Source: Oscillospiraceae bacterium (GTDB lineage: Bacteria; Bacillota; Clostridia; Oscillospirales; Ruminococcaceae). Taken from it: DNA of 8,125 nucleotides. The position numbers and the translations under genes were made by a program. Shown here one piece after another: positions 1 to 7,070 of the stretch. The stretch covers positions 1 through 8,125 of the forward strand of contig DLVP01000052.1 of the NCBI GenBank assembly GCA_003445125.1, given 5' to 3'. The notes beneath the pieces were generated by a model that did no database searches, was not told the DNA's origin, and saw nothing but the letters and a program-made list of their open reading frames with translations. Position 1 is the first letter of the stretch. Each line of letters begins with the position of its first letter.

Positions 1-38
1 TAACAAATGGGGTGCAGTTCACGGGCGCCTGCGGCTTT

Positions 39-236
39 TTATATTTCTTTTTCGTAATCGATCTTCTGAGAAAAATCGACATTCAAAAAATTGTCATACG
101 CTTCGGCACATTCCGTCTCGGAAAGTCCCGTTTCCTTTTTCAGAAAATCGATCGCCGTTTCCCGATCGGGAAACCGAGGGTTGTTATTTTTAATTTTCTT
201 GAGTTTTTCCAACGTCTCATGCGTGAACCGATTCAC
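39..236 (-). CDS. Small hypothetical protein, 65 aa
   Basis: I do not recognise this protein. It is short, charged and probably helical, with no signal peptide or membrane segment. A lysine-rich helix (about residues 8-18) leads into a segment rich in Asp, Glu and Lys (about 24-50), followed by an acidic/lysine tail. The start chosen is GTG at 236, because a GGGGGAG Shine-Dalgarno site lies about 7 bases upstream, inside the end of the preceding gene. The frame stays open upstream to a TTG at 308, but that start has no comparable site and would overlap the neighbour by about 90 bases. With the GTG start the overlap is 20 bases, which suggests translational coupling to the papain-like gene. 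It is the last visible gene of the leftward unit. The reading frame and ribosome site are seen; its reality as a gene is inferred. Confidence 0.6.
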   Translation of the reverse strand: MNRFTHETLEKLKKIKNNNPRFPDRETAIDFLKKETGLSETECAEAYDNFLNVDFSQKIDYEKEI

Positions 237-774
237 GAAGTTCTCCCCCTTCTTTGAGAGAGCGGTAAAGCCCGCAGTAAATTTCCTTTGACCCAAACTG
301 CCGTTCAAAATCCTTCGGCTTTACCATACAAGGCCGCTTTGAAAACCGACATGCCCCGCTGTCCGACAAAAGCTGTGCCACAAACTGACTGCACACAAAG
401 CGGTTTCTGAAATGCACCGGAATACCGAACTGCCGCAAAAACAAACCGAAAAAATCGTACCGATACCGTCCGCTGTCGTTTTCCATACAGCAAACGGCGT
501 TTTTCAAAAAACGATGTTCTTTCTCACTCACGGCAATGTCATATACGCGGCAAACCGTTTCGGGAAAACGACGAAAAAAAGTCCCGTCACGTTCCTGTTT
601 TGCAAAACCGCCGTTTAAAAAATTGCGCGGCGTTCTTCTTCCGAAGCTGTACACCGTGCCGCAGGCGGGGTCAAAGCTCAGTCCGACATGGCTATACGGA
701 TACCGCGTCGCCATTTTCACCAATTTTGACGGAATGGTTCCCGTGTGCATCAGAATCACATAAACCGACGGCAT
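217..774 (-). CDS. Permuted papain-like (YiiX/NlpC-P60 superfamily) cysteine hydrolase-like protein, 185 aa
   Basis: The protein resembles small clostridial proteins of the circularly permuted NlpC/P60 (YiiX-like) fold, in which the catalytic His precedes the Cys. A His lies in the motif YSHVGLS (His29) near the N-terminus, and a Cys lies in RFVCSQFVAQLL (Cys128), with the expected order and separation. There is no signal peptide or membrane segment, so it is probably cytoplasmic. Such enzymes cleave amide or ester bonds, but the substrate cannot be told from sequence. The start at 774 is chosen because AAAGGAGAGG lies just upstream. The frame extends to 840, but that extension would run through the intergenic hairpin and is rejected. 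The gene follows ftsK by 75 bases in the same direction and overlaps the small gene after it. Family placement is by motif recognition; function is inferred. Confidence 0.75.
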   Translation of the reverse strand: MPSVYVILMHTGTIPSKLVKMATRYPYSHVGLSFDPACGTVYSFGRRTPRNFLNGGFAKQERDGTFFRRFPETVCRVYDIAVSEKEHRFLKNAVCCMENDSGRYRYDFFGLFLRQFGIPVHFRNRFVCSQFVAQLLSDSGACRFSKRPCMVKPKDFERQFGSKEIYCGLYRSLKEGGELRESVHA

Positions 775-795
775 CTGTCCCTCTCCTTTCGACGA

Positions 796-824
796 CGCGC
801 CGCTCAAAAGAGCGGCGCGTTTTT
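796..824 (+). terminator. GC-rich hairpin with T-run on the + strand, between ftsK and the papain-like gene
   Basis: A perfect 10-bp stem, CGCGCCGCTC (796-805) and GAGCGGCGCG (810-819), encloses an AAAA loop and is followed by TTTTT (820-824). Read on the + strand this is a textbook intrinsic terminator, yet no + strand gene lies upstream. Read on the - strand, the direction of the genes here, the stem is followed by GTCGTC and then the Shine-Dalgarno of the papain-like gene, with no U-run. It may stop antisense transcription toward ftsK, or act as an mRNA stability or partial attenuation structure in the operon. The structure is seen; the role is inferred. Confidence 0.55.
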
Positions 825-849
825 GAAGTTGGATTTTCAAACAGAATGT

Positions 850-3381
850 TCATTCCTGCGACGGCGCTGTCTCGCCGTTTCGCATTTTCATTTCGATCCA
901 CTGCTGTCTGGTGACCAACACCTGACGGGGCTTGCTTCCTTCAAACGGTCCGACAATGCCGCGGGCTTCCATCTGGTCGATAATCCGTGCGGCACGGGCG
1001 TATCCGAGCTTCAACCGACGCTGCAGCAGGGACGTGGACGCCTGTCCCGCCTCCACCACACACTCGATCGCCTGCGGGAGCATATCATCCTCGTCGCTGT
1101 CGCCGTCCTCGTCATCATGGGCATTTTTTGCCTTTTCCTGCGCCGCCAGACGGTCGATTTCTTCCGCAATATGTTCATCATATTCGGCAATTTTGCCCGA
1201 TTTGATGAATTCCACCACGCCCTCGACCTCATGGTCACTGACGAAGCATCCCTGAATACGGATTGGCTTCGGCGTGCCGACAGGGTAATACAGCATATCG
1301 CCGCGTCCGAGCAGCTTTTCCGCACCGCCGCCGTCCAGAATCGTGCGGGAATCGACCTGCGACGAAACGGCAAAGGCAATTCGGCTCGGAATATTCGCTT
1401 TAATGACGCCGGTGATGACATCCACCGACGGACGCTGGGTGGCAATGACCAGGTGCATTCCCGCGGCACGCGCCATCTGCGCCAGACGGCAAATGGCGTC
1501 CTCCACTTCATTGGGCGCCGCCATCATCAGATCCGCCAACTCGTCGATGATGATGACAATATTGGGAAGCGGTTTCATGTCGTCGCGGGTCGCCGCCAAC
1601 GCGTTGTACCCTTTCAGGTCGCGCACGCCGCTGTCTGCAAAGAGCTTATAGCGATTGAGCATTTCCGTGACCGCCCAGTTGAGCGCGCCCGCCGCTTTGC
1701 GCGGATCGGTGACCACCGGGACGAGAAGATGCGGAATGCCATTATAGATGCCGAGTTCGACCACCTTCGGGTCGATCATCAGCAAGCGCACATCCTCCGG
1801 CGAGGATTTATACAGCAGGCTGATAATCATGGAGTTGATGCACACAGATTTACCCGAACCCGTGGCACCCGCAATCAGCACGTGCGGCATCTTTCCGATG
1901 TCTCCGACGGCAATTTTTCCGTCGATGTTTTTTCCGATGGCAAAGGACAAATGACTTTTTGCCTCCGCAAATTCCTTGGAGTCGATGATCTCGCGGATGT
2001 TGACGATGCTGACGTTTTTGTTCGGCACCTCGATGCCCACTGCCGCCTTGTTCGGAATCGGCGCTTCGATACGCACGCCCGCCGTCGCCAGATTCAGGGC
2101 GATATCGTCGGAAAGTCCCGTAATGCGGCTGATCTTCACGCCTGCCGACGGCTGCAATTCATACCGTGTAACCGCAGGTCCGCGGCAAATATCGGTGATT
2201 CTCGTCTGCACACCAAAGCTCTGGAGTGTCTCCACCAGCTTCTGCGCGTTGGATTTCAGTTCCTGCTCGATGTTTTCCTCGTTGGGATGCTCGGGTTCTT
2301 TCAGAATATTGATCGGCGGAAAATGATACAGCACCTTGTCGTCCACGCTTTCGATGACTTCCTGCACAAAAGCGCCCGTCTGCTGATCGACTTCTTCCTT
2401 GGTCATTTTCTTGTCCGCCTCGGTGGACACATCCACCTGTGTGACCGTCGCCAGTTTGTCCTCCGGCAGTTCGATCACCTTCCCCGCCGCAGGCGCGGAG
2501 ATGTTTTTGCGGGTGACCTTCTGGACAATATCGTCGATCTGAAGCACCTTTTCCGGTGCTTTTTCCATCGGCGGTTCTGCCGCCGGTTCGGCGGGGGTCG
2601 GTTCCGCAGGCTTTGTTTCCTTCGGTTTTTCAAGCGTCGGTCGGTGATCCGCCACTTCGTTGAGCTGTCCCGCAAGTTCGGTCAGCTTCACCTTATTGGA
2701 CGTCACCGGATGCTGCGGAAGCGGCGTTTCTTCTTTTTCACCGTCCAGCGGAATGTCCACATTGAATTTTGCTTTTTTCTTCTCGGCGTGTTCCCGATAA
2801 TCCTCTTGGAGCTTCTGCACGGGACGGTACGCCTTCTTGAAAAACTCGCTGAGGGTCGTGCCCGTAATTACCAACACCAGCACGAACACCAGAATCAACA
2901 TCACGATCATCGCGCCGGTCTGCGTGAACAGTTTGATAAGCGGCCAGCCGACCACGGCGGCAAACACACCGCCGCCCTTGAACGCAGCGCCCGCCTCGTA
3001 AAGCACCTTGAACGTATCGGCAAAGCCCGTTTCCGAAATCTGTGCCTTGGAGAAGGTCTGCGTCAGCGCACACAGCAAAATCACAAGCAGAATCCCCTGA
3101 AAAATCTTGACCCCGATGGACGAACCGGGACGGTCAAGCGCGGCAAGAACCGAAATATAAATGATGATCGGGGCAACGATGAACCCGCACCAGCCGAACA
3201 TTCCGAACAGACATTGCCGCATGGCACCCCATGCGCTTCCCAAAGGAAGAATGCTGACAAAAAACAGGAACACGCCCAGTGCAAAGGCAATAATCGGCTT
3301 GACGGGAGATTTCTTCACCGCCGCCGGTTCTGTTTTTTTCGGCTCCGTTTTTTTTGGTTTTGTATTCTTTTTCTCTGCCAT
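850..3381 (-). CDS. ftsK: FtsK/SpoIIIE-type DNA translocase, 843 aa
   Basis: This is a membrane-anchored, ATP-driven DNA pump that moves chromosomal DNA through the closing division or sporulation septum. A Lys/Pro-rich cytoplasmic start (residues 1-28) precedes four hydrophobic membrane segments (about 29-175). A low-complexity linker rich in Pro, Glu and Lys runs to about 350. The motor follows: the alpha domain (about 365-465), Walker A GATGSGKS (505-512) and Walker B VIIIIDEL (about 607-614). [12 protein letters not shown] (647-658) is characteristic of the family. A winged-helix gamma domain (about 766-826) would read oriented DNA motifs. Length is normal for the family. The start has GGAG 6 bases upstream and lies 12 bases after the uppP stop. 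The position near tepA and ylzJ matches spoIIIE in Bacillus, but sequence alone does not separate a division from a sporulation role. It appears intact. Confidence 0.97.
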   Translation of the reverse strand: MAEKKNTKPKKTEPKKTEPAAVKKSPVKPIIAFALGVFLFFVSILPLGSAWGAMRQCLFGMFGWCGFIVAPIIIYISVLAALDRPGSSIGVKIFQGILLVILLCALTQTFSKAQISETGFADTFKVLYEAGAAFKGGGVFAAVVGWPLIKLFTQTGAMIVMLILVFVLVLVITGTTLSEFFKKAYRPVQKLQEDYREHAEKKKAKFNVDIPLDGEKEETPLPQHPVTSNKVKLTELAGQLNEVADHRPTLEKPKETKPAEPTPAEPAAEPPMEKAPEKVLQIDDIVQKVTRKNISAPAAGKVIELPEDKLATVTQVDVSTEADKKMTKEEVDQQTGAFVQEVIESVDDKVLYHFPPINILKEPEHPNEENIEQELKSNAQKLVETLQSFGVQTRITDICRGPAVTRYELQPSAGVKISRITGLSDDIALNLATAGVRIEAPIPNKAAVGIEVPNKNVSIVNIREIIDSKEFAEAKSHLSFAIGKNIDGKIAVGDIGKMPHVLIAGATGSGKSVCINSMIISLLYKSSPEDVRLLMIDPKVVELGIYNGIPHLLVPVVTDPRKAAGALNWAVTEMLNRYKLFADSGVRDLKGYNALAATRDDMKPLPNIVIIIDELADLMMAAPNEVEDAICRLAQMARAAGMHLVIATQRPSVDVITGVIKANIPSRIAFAVSSQVDSRTILDGGGAEKLLGRGDMLYYPVGTPKPIRIQGCFVSDHEVEGVVEFIKSGKIAEYDEHIAEEIDRLAAQEKAKNAHDDEDGDSDEDDMLPQAIECVVEAGQASTSLLQRRLKLGYARAARIIDQMEARGIVGPFEGSKPRQVLVTRQQWIEMKMRNGETAPSQE

Positions 3382-3393
3382 ATTTTTCTCCGT

Positions 3394-4272
3394 TTACAGT
3401 CCGATCACATGATGTCCGACCAGGTGATCGATGATTCCGACAACGACGGTGAATGTACCGAGGATCAGCGTATACCAGGCAAAAACGGTAAACTTGTCTT
3501 TTTTAACCAGCCACCGCACCATTTTTATTGACAAAAATCCGACCACTGCCGCCACGACAATGCCGAGCACTGCCGAAAGGACACCGATCTCCGCCATCGC
3601 GCTGCCCACGCCGTCCTTGACCAGATCCTTGACCTCCAGGAGATTTGCCGCCAGCACGGGCGGGATTCCCATGATAAAGGAAAAGGACACCGCATATTCC
3701 CGCGTCAGTCCGCACAATAGTCCCGCCGAAATCGTGGAACCCGAACGGGAAAGACCGGGAAGCGGCGCAATGCCCTGCACCACACCAACCGTCAGCGCGT
3801 CGCGCACAGTCATGTCCTTGGCGGTTTTTGTGCCTTTTACGCAGCGGTCGGACACAAACAGCAGCAGGGACGTCAGCAAAAAGCAGCAGCCCTCCACCAC
3901 GATGTCATTATCCGCCGAAAGCGAATTGTAGAAATCGCTGAGGAAATAAAACGCCAGAAGCGGCAAGCAGGAAATAATCAGAAGCAGTACCATGCGTTTT
4001 TCCGGTTCGGCATTTTTCCACGAAAATTTTCCGCGGAAGATGTCTCCTATCAGTCCGAAAAAGGCAACGATCAGTTTCCAGATGGTTTTATAGAATGCGG
4101 CAAAAACCGCCACCAACGTACCGAAATGCAGCAGCACGGAAAAACTCGCCGCCGCCTCGCCGTTGATTCCGAAAAGATATTGCAGCAAAGAGAGATGTCC
4201 GGAACTGGAAATTGGCAAAAATTCACTGAGTCCCTGCACGATTCCCTGAATAATCGCTTCCCAAATTGACAT
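3394..4272 (-). CDS. uppP: Undecaprenyl-diphosphate phosphatase (BacA/UppP), 292 aa
   Basis: This integral membrane enzyme removes a phosphate from undecaprenyl diphosphate, recycling the lipid carrier for peptidoglycan and other wall polymers; in other bacteria it confers bacitracin resistance when abundant. Both family signatures are present: QGLSEFLPISSSGHL (13-27) and PGLSRSGST (172-180). The first motif has Gln13 where many homologues have Glu, while Glu17 and His26 are retained. Several hydrophobic helices span the protein, and a hydrophilic stretch lies at about 80-93. The start at 4272 is chosen for AGGAGG 10 bases upstream and because MSIWEAIIQG matches the usual N-terminus. The frame extends upstream to 4317 but that would enter a hairpin. 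It sits 50 bases after ylzJ and 12 before ftsK, so it is co-transcribed with both. Length is close to the family norm. Confidence 0.96.
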   Translation of the reverse strand: MSIWEAIIQGIVQGLSEFLPISSSGHLSLLQYLFGINGEAAASFSVLLHFGTLVAVFAAFYKTIWKLIVAFFGLIGDIFRGKFSWKNAEPEKRMVLLLIISCLPLLAFYFLSDFYNSLSADNDIVVEGCCFLLTSLLLFVSDRCVKGTKTAKDMTVRDALTVGVVQGIAPLPGLSRSGSTISAGLLCGLTREYAVSFSFIMGIPPVLAANLLEVKDLVKDGVGSAMAEIGVLSAVLGIVVAAVVGFLSIKMVRWLVKKDKFTVFAWYTLILGTFTVVVGIIDHLVGHHVIGL

Positions 4273-4297
4273 ATGTATGCTTCCTCCTGTTATGTAC

Positions 4298-4318
4298 TGT
4301 GTCGGGAATCCCGACACA
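4298..4318 (-). other. Intercistronic hairpin between ylzJ and uppP
   Basis: A perfect 9-bp inverted repeat, TGTGTCGGG (4298-4306) and CCCGACACA (4310-4318), surrounds three bases. It begins a few bases after the ylzJ stop and ends about 10 bases before the uppP Shine-Dalgarno. No U-run follows in the direction of transcription, so it is a poor intrinsic terminator. An mRNA processing or stability element, or a modulator of uppP translation, is possible. The repeat is seen; the role is inferred. Confidence 0.6.
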
Positions 4319-4322
4319 CGGT

Positions 4323-4520
4323 TTACAAAAAAAACGGCGCACCGATCTCATACTTCGGATCGAGGTATTTTTTCGGATCGGTGGAAATGAGCCGCGACAC
4401 CTGCCGCTGTCCGTCAACTTTGCGGTATTCCACAAAGTCGCCCCCGACTTCCCTGATCGTACACTCCGGCAGCTGTGCGGGAAAAATCTGCTCCGCCGTC
4501 AGGATGGTGTAGAGGAACAT
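4323..4520 (-). CDS. ylzJ: YlzJ-like small protein, 65 aa
   Basis: This matches the YlzJ-like family of small Firmicutes proteins of unknown function. The N-terminus [14 protein letters not shown] and the C-terminal portion [20 protein letters not shown] (43-62) fit the family pattern as I recall it, in which a conserved STDP...YL.P motif lies near the end. There is no signal peptide or membrane segment. The start has GGAGGGAG immediately upstream, and the gene overlaps the end of tepA by 22 bases, indicating translational coupling. In Bacillus subtilis ylzJ also sits next to tepA and before spoIIIE, so the context supports the call strongly. Function is not known; the fixed neighbourhood only hints at a link to the ClpP-like protein. 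Length is normal. Confidence 0.87.
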   Translation of the reverse strand: MFLYTILTAEQIFPAQLPECTIREVGGDFVEYRKVDGQRQVSRLISTDPKKYLDPKYEIGAPFFL

Positions 4521-5143
4521 TTTTCTCCCTCCTCAATCATGCGGTAAAGCTCCTGCACGGCGTCGGACAGCGATCCCAGCCGATCGATGATGCCTTCCTT
4601 CACTGCCTGTTCGCCGTCGATCATCGTGCCGACGTCCATCACCATTTCCCCCGTCTGCATCATCAGCTCGCGCAATCGCGCGGCAGAGACGTGGGAATTC
4701 TGCGTGATAAAGTTTATGATCCGCTCCTGCATTTTATCAAAGTAGGAAAGCGTCTGCGGCACGCCCAGCACCAATCCGTTCATGCGCACCGGGTGAATCG
4801 TCATGGTCGCGCTCGGCGCAATAAAAGAACACCGCGCGCTCACCGCCAGCGGAACCCCGATCGAATGACCTCCGCCCAATACCAGCGACACCGTCGGTTT
4901 CTTCATGCCGGCAATCAGCTCGGCAATCGCCAGTCCCGCCTCAACATCGCCGCCGACCGTATTCAGAATGATGATCAGTCCCTCAATTTCCGGATCCTGT
5001 TCAATCGCCACCAATTGGGGAATGACGTGTTCGTACTTGGTCGTTTTGTTCTGCGGCGGAAGAATGAAATGCCCTTCGATCTGACCGACCACGGTCAGGC
5101 AATGAATACAATGCTTGCCCTTGGTAGGCGTCACCGTACCCAT
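4499..5143 (-). CDS. tepA: ClpP-like serine protease TepA (YmfB), interrupted N-terminus
   Basis: TepA is a cytoplasmic serine protease of the ClpP/crotonase fold. In Bacillus it was linked to protein translocation through signal-peptide breakdown and to spore protein degradation. From Met at 5143 (214 aa) the family core is complete: [13 protein letters not shown] (13-25), [11 protein letters not shown] (29-39), the nucleophile Ser94 in [10 protein letters not shown], His117 in ATMTIHPVR and a candidate Asp170. The start is doubtful. ATG at 5143 has no good Shine-Dalgarno. An in-frame ATG at 5209 has CGGAGG five bases upstream but meets TAA at 5167-5165. Reading past it would give an N-terminus of family-like length. 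Either the gene carries a nonsense mutation in its variable leader and restarts at 5143, or the upstream part is a small leader ORF. The gene heads the leftward operon and overlaps ylzJ. Confidence 0.92.
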   Translation of the reverse strand: MGTVTPTKGKHCIHCLTVVGQIEGHFILPPQNKTTKYEHVIPQLVAIEQDPEIEGLIIILNTVGGDVEAGLAIAELIAGMKKPTVSLVLGGGHSIGVPLAVSARCSFIAPSATMTIHPVRMNGLVLGVPQTLSYFDKMQERIINFITQNSHVSAARLRELMMQTGEMVMDVGTMIDGEQAVKEGIIDRLGSLSDAVQELYRMIEEGEKCSSTPS

Positions 5144-5164
5144 TTCAACGATCTGCTCGGTTTG

Positions 5165-5209
5165 TTAGGATTGTTTTTCGTCTTTTTCTTCCTGGTTAGC
5201 CTGCGGCAT
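5165..5209 (-). other. 14-codon leader ORF or broken-off start of tepA
   Basis: ATG at 5209 has a strong Shine-Dalgarno (CGGAGG, then AAATT) and encodes MPQANQEEKDEKQS before TAA at 5167-5165. It is in the same frame as tepA, whose next Met lies 21 bases beyond the stop. The hydrophilic, Gln/Glu-rich composition resembles the variable N-terminal leader of TepA proteins. A single change of CAA (Gln) to TAA would explain it. A genuine leader peptide whose termination feeds reinitiation at 5143 is the alternative. Confidence 0.65.
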
Positions 5210-5219
5210 AATTTCCTCC

Positions 5220-5233
5220 GTAAAAAGTTTTAC
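5220..5233. repeat. AT-rich inverted repeat in the tepA leader
   Basis: GTAAAA (5220-5225) and TTTTAC (5228-5233) flank two bases in the transcribed leader, directly upstream of the Shine-Dalgarno at the 5209 start. It could be a weak RNA hairpin beside the ribosome site or a DNA operator. It is short and may be chance in AT-rich sequence. Confidence 0.35.
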
Positions 5234-5276
5234 TTTTAGAATTCCCCGCGGACGGAAAAATATGCTGCCTTTTATT

Positions 5277-5305
5277 ATTATACCAGCCCTTGCACTTTTT
5301 TTCAA
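5277..5305 (-). promoter_or_regulatory. Sigma-A-type promoter of the tepA-ylzJ-uppP-ftsK operon
   Basis: On the - strand a -35 box TTGAAA (5305-5300) and a perfect -10 box TATAAT (5282-5277) are separated by exactly 17 bases. The predicted transcription start is near 5270, giving a leader of about 60 bases to the ATG at 5209. No other strong promoter is evident within the leftward unit, so this probably serves all six genes. Confidence 0.85.
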
Positions 5306-5376
5306 CCACCATTGCATAGGTCAAGCCTGTTTTTTTGTATATTGAAAACGAAATCACTTCGGGAAAGGCGATGGCT

Positions 5377-6276
5377 ATGACAGAGTATTCAAAAATCGCA
5401 CCGGACTATGAAGTTCTGTGCAGTGCCATGCGAAAGCTCAAAGCGGGCAGTGAAAGCGTGAAAATCTTTCCGATGGGGAAAAGCGTGCTCGGACGGCGGA
5501 TTTTCGTGATCGGGCTGGGAAAACTGCGTTCGGCAACCGTGTATGTCGGCGGCGTTCACGGGCAGGAGTGGCTGACGGTGAACACGTTGCTGGAATTTGC
5601 ATTTTCTCTTTGCCGCTGTTACGAAGGTGCTTTGCCGCTCGGCGGTGTGGACGTGCGTGCGGCGCTCAACAGCAAAGGCGTCTTGTTGATACCGTGTCTG
5701 AACCCCGACGGCGTGGAAATTGCCCTGCACGGAAAAGACGGTGCGGGGGAACGTGCCGACTTTGTGGACGGCATTGCCCGCGGGGACTATCGCGGCTGGC
5801 AGGCAAACGCCCGCGGCGTGGATCTCAACCACAATTTTGACGCAGGATTTGAAACGCTTCGGCAAATGGAACGCGCGGCGGGCATTGTCGGTCCCGCGCC
5901 GCGGCAATACGGCGGAGAAACCAGCATGAGCGAACCCGAAACCCGCGCAATTGCTTCCCTGTGCCGCCTGTTTGACGCGCAAAAGCTGTTTGCGTTTCAT
6001 TCTCAGGGCGAAGAAATTTTTTACCAATACGGCGAACACACCCCCACGCAGTCGCGCCTGATGGCGGAAATTCTGGCGCGTTCCTCCGGCTATCGGCTCG
6101 TGCTTCAGGAGGGGCTGGCTTCACACGGCGGGCTGAAGGACTGGTTCATCGACACCTTCCACCGTCCGGGATTCACCGTGGAAATCGGCAAAGGGAAAAA
6201 TCCGCTGCCGATTGACGACTTACCCGCCATTTACGAAAAAATCGCCGAAATGCTGATGCTGGGACTTTTGCTGTAA
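5377..6276 (+). CDS. M14-family zinc carboxypeptidase-like protein, 299 aa
   Basis: This resembles M14 metallocarboxypeptidases related to gamma-glutamyl-diaminopimelate peptidases and MpaA. Candidate zinc ligands are His61 and Glu64 in GGVHGQEW and His208 in FAFHSQGEE. The general base would be Glu269 in FTVEIGKGKNP. The segment LNPDGVE (108-114) and ARGVDLNHNF (145-154) are typical of the family, except that His152 stands where many members have Arg in an NRN motif. There is no signal peptide, so it probably acts in the cytoplasm, perhaps on wall-derived peptides; the substrate is inferred only. Two starts are possible: ATG 5371 and ATG 5377. I chose 5377 because AAAGG lies 8 bases upstream of it but only 2 bases from 5371. 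It is transcribed divergently from tepA. I found no convincing promoter and no terminator after it. Confidence 0.88.
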   Translation: MTEYSKIAPDYEVLCSAMRKLKAGSESVKIFPMGKSVLGRRIFVIGLGKLRSATVYVGGVHGQEWLTVNTLLEFAFSLCRCYEGALPLGGVDVRAALNSKGVLLIPCLNPDGVEIALHGKDGAGERADFVDGIARGDYRGWQANARGVDLNHNFDAGFETLRQMERAAGIVGPAPRQYGGETSMSEPETRAIASLCRLFDAQKLFAFHSQGEEIFYQYGEHTPTQSRLMAEILARSSGYRLVLQEGLASHGGLKDWFIDTFHRPGFTVEIGKGKNPLPIDDLPAIYEKIAEMLMLGLLL

Positions 6277-6284
6277 AGTTTACA
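6272..6284. repeat. Perfect inverted repeat TGTAAA-G-TTTACA upstream of the cyclophilin promoter
   Basis: The 13-base palindrome overlaps the stop codon of the carboxypeptidase gene and ends 8 bases before the -35 box of the cyclophilin promoter. Its position suits a regulator-binding site, but I cannot assign a regulator, and the site is short enough to arise by chance. Confidence 0.35.
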
Positions 6285-6292
6285 AATTCCGG

Positions 6293-6321
6293 TTGAAATT
6301 GTCTTTGTTTTGCGGTATACT
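6293..6321 (+). promoter_or_regulatory. Sigma-A-type promoter of the cyclophilin lipoprotein operon
   Basis: A -35 box TTGAAA (6293-6298) and a -10 box TATACT (6316-6321) are separated by 17 bases. The expected start near 6328 leaves a short leader of about 25 bases containing the AAAGGA ribosome site. It lies in the gap after the carboxypeptidase stop, so the two cyclophilin genes can be expressed on their own. Confidence 0.8.
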
Positions 6322-6351
6322 GATAAAGACTTCACCGGAAAGGATGATCCT

Positions 6352-7059
6352 ATGAACCGCTTTTTGCGGGTGTTCGCACTGATTCTCTGCGTGGTTCTTC
6401 CGCTTTGCTCCTGCGATTTGTTTTCGCTGTCGGGTGAGAAGATCGACGAATCCGCGTTTGATTTTGAAACTCAGCTTTCCCCGCCGCAGCCGGGCGAAGA
6501 AATTGCCGTCGTGACGACCACCGAGGGCGTCATCAAAATGAAATTTTTCCCGCAGTATGCGCCGCAGGCGGTCGAAAACTTCAAGCAGCTTGCCGCGGAC
6601 GGATTCTATAATGACACCTATGTGTTCTGTGTGCAGCCGGACATGGCGTTTATGGCGGGCTCTCCCGCACAGGACGGCTCGGTTTACAAAAGCATTTTCA
6701 ACGACGGAAAACCGTTTGACGTGGAATATTCCGATGCCATCTGGCATTTTTCCGGCTCTGTTTCCGCACTCAGCGACCAGAAGGACAAAGCCGACAGCCG
6801 ATTTTTCATGCTCGGAAACTACAAAACCGACGAGGATACGCTGAAGAAAATGGAACGCTCGGGCTATCCGGAGGCTTTGATTGAAAAATACCGCACCGTC
6901 GGCGGAGCACCGGCACTTGACCGCCGTTATACCGTCTTTGCCCAAGCCTATGAAGGGCTTGAGGTGATTGATGCCATCAACGCGGCGGAAATCGACACCG
7001 AGACCGGTTTCCCGAAAAAAGAAATCAAGATCATCTCTGTGAAAATCACAAAGGCGTGA
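6352..7059 (+). CDS. Divergent cyclophilin-like lipoprotein lacking catalytic residues, 235 aa
   Basis: The N-terminus is a lipoprotein signal: MNRFLR, a hydrophobic core, then LCS-Cys21. The mature protein would be lipid-anchored outside the membrane. Residues from about 50 align without gaps at first with the cyclophilin encoded next door, sharing FFP..AP.AVENF and the later VGG..LD..YTVF region, so the fold is that of a cyclophilin peptidyl-prolyl isomerase. The active site is not kept. Positions equivalent to the catalytic Arg, Phe and Gln are Cys93, Met98 and Met101; the Trp and His positions are Ala188 and Tyr193. Only the FF pair (151-152) remains. It is therefore probably a binding or chaperone-like protein rather than an isomerase. 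The start at 6352 has AAAGGA 8 bases upstream. The next gene follows after 11 bases. Confidence 0.85.
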   Translation: MNRFLRVFALILCVVLPLCSCDLFSLSGEKIDESAFDFETQLSPPQPGEEIAVVTTTEGVIKMKFFPQYAPQAVENFKQLAADGFYNDTYVFCVQPDMAFMAGSPAQDGSVYKSIFNDGKPFDVEYSDAIWHFSGSVSALSDQKDKADSRFFMLGNYKTDEDTLKKMERSGYPEALIEKYRTVGGAPALDRRYTVFAQAYEGLEVIDAINAAEIDTETGFPKKEIKIISVKITKA

Positions 7060-7070
7060 AAGGAACTGTA

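Noticed and set aside
12..41. Short GC-rich hairpin followed by T's after the 65-aa gene
   Set aside because: The stem is only a few base pairs and the T-run is on the + strand, not in the direction of the gene.
775..840. Longer N-terminus for the papain-like protein
   Set aside because: It would translate through the hairpin at 796-819, and the ATG at 774 has a strong Shine-Dalgarno.
745..3531. A 928-codon open frame on the + strand opposite ftsK
   Set aside because: It is low-complexity, rich in Arg, His and Phe, has no recognisable domain, and mirrors a clearly conserved translocase gene on the other strand. Codon bias of ftsK explains the lack of stops.
4273..4317. Longer N-terminus for UppP
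   Set aside because: The extension covers the hairpin and the AGGAGG site; the start at 4272 gives the usual N-terminus of the family.
4475..5239. A 254-codon + strand frame opposite tepA
   Set aside because: It is antisense to the conserved ClpP-like gene, covers its promoter-proximal leader, and has no ribosome site or family resemblance.
5312..5343. Promoter for the carboxypeptidase (TTGCAT ... TATATT)
   Set aside because: The spacing is 20 bases and the match is poor, so I could not support it.
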